Below, in pieces: positions 59,294 to 64,000 of a stretch of 64,000 nt of DNA. The notes below the pieces were generated by a model. That model worked only from the letters and a program-made list of their open reading frames with translations, made no database searches and was not told where the DNA came from. Position 1 is the stretch's first letter. Each line of letters opens with the position of its first letter. The position numbers and the translations under genes are program-made. The stretch covers positions 44,056,001 to 44,120,000 of the forward strand of contig NC_080560.1 in assembly GCF_030253575.1 (NCBI RefSeq), read 5' to 3'. Source of the DNA: Rhododendron vialii. Taxonomy: Eukaryota > Streptophyta > Magnoliopsida > Ericales > Ericaceae.

Positions 59294-60255
59294 GGGCAAA
59301 TTTCACTCAGACCCCCTGAGGTATCTGACAATGACAGAAAGTACCCCTCAGTTTTCAAAAATGACAGAAACCTCCCCTATTTCAGAGTTTGGGTTTCATT
59401 CCGTTAGTTCCGTTAGTGCAATGGACGGAAAACGTACGGAAAATGAAATTTTCAATTTTATTTAGTTCGACAGCTATCTTAGAGCTCTTATTGAACGTCT
59501 TAGAGCAAAAAATTAATTATGACTCTTTAGGATAAAATGATCAGAAAAATAAGATCTTCGCACTGATTCAAACGGATTAAAAATTGGAGCACTTAAGTAT
59601 CTTCTCTTCATTTGGTTCTATGGCTCTCTCAGGGCTCTCATTGAAAACCTTGAGGCCAAAAATTAACTATGACCATTTAGGATAAAATGATAAAAATAAA
59701 AATCTTCGCACTGATTCAAACGAATTAAAAATTGGAGCACTTAAGTATCTCCTCTTCGTTTAGCTCTATGGCTATCTTAAGGCTCTCATTGAAAATCTTA
59801 GAACTAAAAATTAATTATTGCACTTTAGGATAAAATAATCAGAAAAATAAGATTTTCGCACCGATTCAAATGGATTGAAAATTGGAGCACTTAAGTATTT
59901 GCTCTTCTTTGAAAGCCCTAAAATCAAATAAAGAGCAAAATTTTAAATGCTCCAAATTTTAAATCGTTTGAATCGGTACGAAGATTTTATTTTTTTAATT
60001 ATTTTATCCTAAATGGTCATAATTAATTTTTGGCTCTAGGACTTTCAATGAGAGCCCTAAGAGAGCTTTAGAACTAAATAAAATTGAAGATTTCATTTTC
60101 TGTACATTTTCGTACATTTTCCGTCCGCTTTACTAACGGAACTAACGGAATGAAACCCAAACTGTGAAATAGGGGAGGTTTCTGTCATTTTTGAAAACTG
60201 AGGGGTACTTTCTGTCATTGTTAGATACCTCAGGGGGTCTGAGTGAAATTTGCCC
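59294..60255. mobile_element. Mutator-type MITE with 9-bp target duplication and internal tandem units
   Basis: It starts GGGCAAATTTCACTC and ends GAGTGAAATTTGCCC and is flanked by AAAATAATA on both sides (59285-59293 and 60256-60264). The inverted arms exceed 150 bases. Inside, a unit of about 148 bases (marker GGATAAAATGATCAGAAAAA, then TTCGCACTGATTCAAACG) recurs near 59531, 59681 and 59828, and a fourth, inverted version belongs to the right arm. Length is 962 bp; no transposase is seen. Confidence 0.88.
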
Positions 60256-60264
60256 AAAATAATA

Positions 60265-61513
60265 AAGTCAATAAAGATGGGGTATTAATCATTATTAACT
60301 TCCTTCAACAAATCATTAAAATTAGAGGTAGCAATTCTAATCCATATTTTTTTAATCCGCCCACTTATAACCCAATCCAATTAGCTCATATTATGTAATA
60401 AGTTTATATGGGTTGAACCCGTATAAACCCATATTTATATGAATTTAAATGGATTAAAAATGGGTTCAATATGAGTTGGGACTAAAACACCTATAGTCCG
60501 TTATAAAACGAGGAAGGAAACACAAAACACGGAAGTAAAGGTCAAGTTAATTACAAAATTGTCATCAATACAAAAAACGAAAAAAAACACATGCTCCTCT
60601 TCTCTCTCTCTCTCACTCTCTCTCTCCAACTTTTATCGAGATCAGTCCAGCAGCCTAGCGAGGGAAGTGCCACGTACAGTTACGATCCGGATCCACTTAG
60701 TCGATCAAATCTTGCAAAAAATGGTCCAGTTTTTTTTGTTTTTTCTTTTTTTAATGAAAAACTAGATGATTTGTATATTTAGTAAAATAGCTAAACTCAA
60801 GTAAATTTTTTGACTTGTTTAATAAACGAGTCGATGTCAAAGTAGTCGTAGCTCTCGAACATTTTCAAATTCGGCTCATTTGGAGCACTATCAACAGTGG
60901 GTTATCATTGTGACACGCTATGAAATTCAAGGACGGAAATTTTGAATGACAAAAAAAACTGGACCATTTTTAGCAAAATTTGATAGACTTTATTAGTATG
61001 AATGAAAAGAAGGAGGGGAAAAAAGGGGAGGGTTATTTTGTTCATTGTCTTTCTTTTTTGATTCCTCTATTTGAATAGAACCAATAATCTACAAAAAAAT
61101 TGACGCAGAACGTACAAATAAAAAAAAATAAAAATTGGCTTATAAAGTCGAAAGACCCCACGGAGTTTTACCCATTTGTGAATGTATTTCAACCCATATC
61201 GATGGAAGACTGTAGAGAATGAAAAGAAGGAAGGGGGAAACGGGAACGGGGGAGAAGAGAAAAGAAAAGGGGAAAAAAAGAAGAAGAGGAAATGGGTCCG
61301 GCAGGTTTGGGTTTGACTTGATCCGTATCCGACCCGAATCGTTTCAACCCGTTTACTATTTGATCCATAATTAACCCGCTACCCGTTTTAACCTGCAGAG
61401 ACCCGTTCATTTGTCACTTTTAATTAAAATATTAAATGGAGATGAATGGAGTACTGAACTTGTCAGCATGCAGTTACCGACAAGTACTACAACCTACCAA
61501 GGGAAAATCCTAT
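60265..61513. other. Unassigned AT-rich sequence
   Basis: No gene recognised. A short CT run lies at 60598-60626. Repeated words based on ACCCGTTT and CCCGAATC at 61310-61410 are low-complexity sequence of unknown origin. Confidence 0.45.
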
Positions 61514-61885
61514 GTGTACCGACCATTTTTGGACCGAAACCGTACCGATGGCCGCGCGCGGCCGTCTCCGGCCACCGGACGGCCGATCCGAGCCGTCCAA
61601 AAATTTTAAAAAAAAAAACCGAGGGGCCCAACGCGGGAATCAACGTCATCCGATGTGTGTAGGGTGCTTGATCTAAACACCCTATTTTTCGTGTATATAT
61701 GTATACACGAAAAATAGGGTGTTTAGATCAAGCACCCTACACACATCGGATGACATTGATTCCCGCGTTGGGCCCCTCGGTTTTTTTTTTTAAAATTTTT
61801 GGACGGCTCGGATCGGCCGTCCGGTGGCCGGAGACGGCCGCGCGCGGCCGTCGGTACGGTTTCGGTCCAAAATGGTCGGTGTATA
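61514..61885. repeat. Near-perfect 370-bp GC-rich palindrome
   Basis: Arms of about 180 bases pair around CGTGTATATATGTATACACG (61690-61709). Only a few differences were seen: one indel in a T run near the outer end, one T/C near GTACCGATGG and one C/T near CAACGTCATCC. Outer parts are very GC-rich (GGCCGCGCGCGGCC); a poly-A/poly-T block lies in each arm. It looks like a recently formed or recently moved foldback element. Its target duplication is unclear. Confidence 0.9.
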
Positions 61886-62395
61886 TAGCAGTACTCTATC
61901 TCCATTATTTGCATGTCCGACTCGGATATCCATTCAAAACCCAACCACTACCTTAATTAATTGTAACATCGATATATCGTGTCTTTAATTTGTCCTTCCA
62001 AATTTAAAATGCATGCATACATCTAACATACTCCACTAGTACTACTGTATATATCTGCCAATTTTAAAGTACTATATATGTCATAGTAGTACTACTGCTA
62101 CATATACATGTTGCCTTTTAATTTACCAATTGATCGATTTTAGATTGTAACCCTTCAAGAAATTTAACATGCATGGTATCAGATCGAGCTAGTTAGATTT
62201 TGCGTGGTCTTACCTCACATGCATGATTGAAGAAGAATTTTACCTAGCTGTATAGCTAGACGAATGTACGTATTTGTGACTTAAATATGTATTCTTGGAT
62301 GAAAAAACACCTATACCATTAAGAAGATACCACTATATTGAATCAAAACTATTACTATCCTAAGGAGATTTTCGAAGACTTTGGATATATATATA
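61886..62395. other. Unassigned AT-rich sequence
   Basis: TA-rich with ATATATA words; no gene or repeat unit recognised. It ends in the TA run where the next foldback element sits. Confidence 0.5.
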
Positions 62396-62774
62396 CAGTC
62401 CGTCTTCCGTAAGGACCACCTCATTTTAATAAAACGCGGACCTCCCTTTCCCGATTGAATTTCGATGATCCGAGCCGCTCAATGTGTTCAGAACGTGATT
62501 TTAAGGGTACTCGCGAGAAATCAGCAAAAAAAATGACCGGGAAGGGCTTCATCCGAGCAATTTTTGTTTATTTTTTATCGAACGGTTCAAACAAAAACTG
62601 CTCGGATGAAGCCTTTCCTGGTCATTTTTTTTGCTGATTTCTCACGGATACCCTTAAAATCACGTTCTGAACACATTGAGCGGCTCGGATTATTAAAATT
62701 TGATCGAAAAATGGGAAAAATGAGGAGGTCCGCATTTTAACTAAAATGAGGACCCCCTCATTTGAGACTGACTG
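62396..62774. mobile_element. Foldback MITE, copy 2 (complete)
   Basis: The element runs from CAGTCCGTCTT to AGACTGACTG, 379 bp, with arms pairing along their length around a centre near 62579. Shared arm words are CAATGTGTTCAGAACGTGATT and CTGCTCGGATGAAGCC. It stands inside a TATATATATA run, which continues on both sides, so the target duplication may be TA or a longer TA string. Copy 1 is at 55193-55454. Confidence 0.82.
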
Positions 62775-64000
62775 TATATATATACACGGAATCCCTAATG
62801 ATAAAATACAAATGTATACATATAGGAAACATATGCATGGGTAACTAATTACGTACTAATTATCTAACCAAATATGCAGCAAAGGAAAAGGTAATCTTTT
62901 AGAATATGTCATCGTTGCCTAGCTAGCTAAAAGTACCAAGCTACCAAATGACGTGATCATAATACATTTTGGTAAGTGAAAACTGTCTTAAATACTATAT
63001 AATGGATATCTTTAAGAGTGGGATCGAGGCCTGCGTTAAATAATAGTAAATATGCAACAATTTATATATAAAAGTGTCGAAATAATTAATTCTTCCTAAT
63101 ATTTGCATGTGCAACCAAAAAGTAAGTAGGGATGGAGGTTCGGTGGGGCATGCGGGGGGGGGGGAAATGGGGTTGTGGGGCAGATGATCATGTGGTGCAC
63201 GTAATTCCCAAATAATTGTGGCTGGAATTATATGGCCGGGTATGTACGTATGTAGAAAAATGAATTATAGTGATATCGAATATGGTGATTGCACATGGAT
63301 GATGGTTCATGCATATGCATGGGGCCGGGCATGGAAATTGCGGAGAAGGATTCCTCGTAGTCGTTGGATCATCGATCGACTAGTTGATGACAAAATTATG
63401 AACCTCGTGTTTAGGATAGTACTTTTGCATATCATAATCATGGTCATATGATTCATGCAGTACTACAGCAAGTATGGCGTGAATCACAATATAGGAGGCC
63501 CCCGTGCATTGCATGACCCCTAAAGACAGCTACATCTCAACAGTACTACTGGATTGCATGTTTTTGCTTATTGAGGGTGTCTAAAATATTTTGTCTCGAG
63601 TAATCCCTCGGGGACATACAGTTCCCCCATCTCACATGTACTGAGTAATTACCAATTAGCCTAAGCCCTGGGAATAACCTCAAGGGGGAGTGAGTTATGA
63701 AATTTCACCATAGGTCCAGTTCTTGAAATTCAAACCGTAGACCTTATTTGAAAATTTTACTGTGTACGTTAATAAGGAAAATTGAACCAGATACTTTATA
63801 AAAAAAAATATCCCTACTTGAACACTAAAACACTATTGTTGTCAATATTGGACGTCGGCTTAATTTTTCTCGTCCTCCTTGTTCCACCCTCATCTTGCCC
63901 CGGCCTCGCTAATTAAGAACTATACAGGCGATACATCGATCCAATCTCTAGCTAGATACTAGCTAATAGTATAAAATTAGCTATGGAAGTGAAGTGAGAA
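62775..64000. other. Right flank, no gene recognised
   Basis: AT-rich with scattered TA runs and a G run (GGGGGGGGGG, near 63160). The open frame 63218-63451 shows no family signature and no gene context. Confidence 0.45.

Noticed and set aside
61411-61956. Plus- and minus-strand frames of 73-85 codons
   Set aside because: They are translations of the two arms of the large palindrome.
1-64000. tRNA, rRNA, snoRNA, known miRNA genes, CRISPR arrays or bacterial-type operons
   Set aside because: No cloverleaf boxes, conserved mature miRNA words or regular spacer arrays were seen by eye; only tRNA-complementary primer sites of retroelements. A covariance-model scan would be decisive.

Overview
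This window is nuclear DNA of a flowering plant, most likely a eudicot. The evidence is intron-split genes with GT-AG junctions, plant gene families (CIPK kinase, CRSH, a mitochondrial ribosomal protein with a presequence), and a dense mix of plant transposons: Ty1/copia, Ty3/gypsy of the Athila lineage, Helitron, Stowaway, Harbinger-type and Mutator-type MITEs. I cannot name the species. Four host genes could be assembled exon by exon from splice signals, and every model stays in frame to a stop codon.

Layout. 1-3660 is AT-rich sequence without a firm gene. 3661-19286 is a nested pair: an old copia element (145-bp LTRs, coding region broken by stops, a frameshift and loss of most of gag) carries a younger 10.9-kb Athila-type gypsy element (8161-19022, 1363-bp LTRs, perfect 5-bp target duplication) inserted into the last part of its RNase H region. 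19287-22387 is intergenic with a MITE and a CACTA-like end. 22388-25673 (minus) is an FCF2-like pre-rRNA processing gene with five coding exons and one GC-AG intron. 25674-29333 is repeat-rich, with GA arrays and a Helitron inside an older repeat. 29334-33348 (minus) encodes mitochondrial ribosomal protein uL3m in five exons. 35460-40014 (plus) encodes CRSH, the calcium-regulated RelA/SpoT homologue, in four exons. 41737-47317 (minus) encodes a CIPK1-type kinase in twelve exons. 48655-53381 is a young, almost intact copia element with one internal stop codon. 53382-64000 has no convincing gene but holds several inverted-repeat elements, two with clear 11-bp and 9-bp target duplications.

Context. 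uL3m, CRSH and CIPK1 lie together here, and from memory their Arabidopsis homologues lie close together on chromosome 3 (At3g17465, At3g17470, At3g17510), so this looks like conserved microsynteny. uL3m and CRSH are head to head across 2.1 kb; CRSH and CIPK1 are tail to tail. The products act in different places (mitochondrial translation, plastid ppGpp synthesis under Ca2+ control, Ca2+-CBL signalling), so no shared pathway is claimed beyond the note that CRSH and CIPK1 both respond to calcium. I found no clear candidate for an entirely new system. The best leads are the transposon nesting record, a recently inserted copia, palindromic elements placed in TA repeats, and splicing oddities in FCF2, CRSH and CIPK1.
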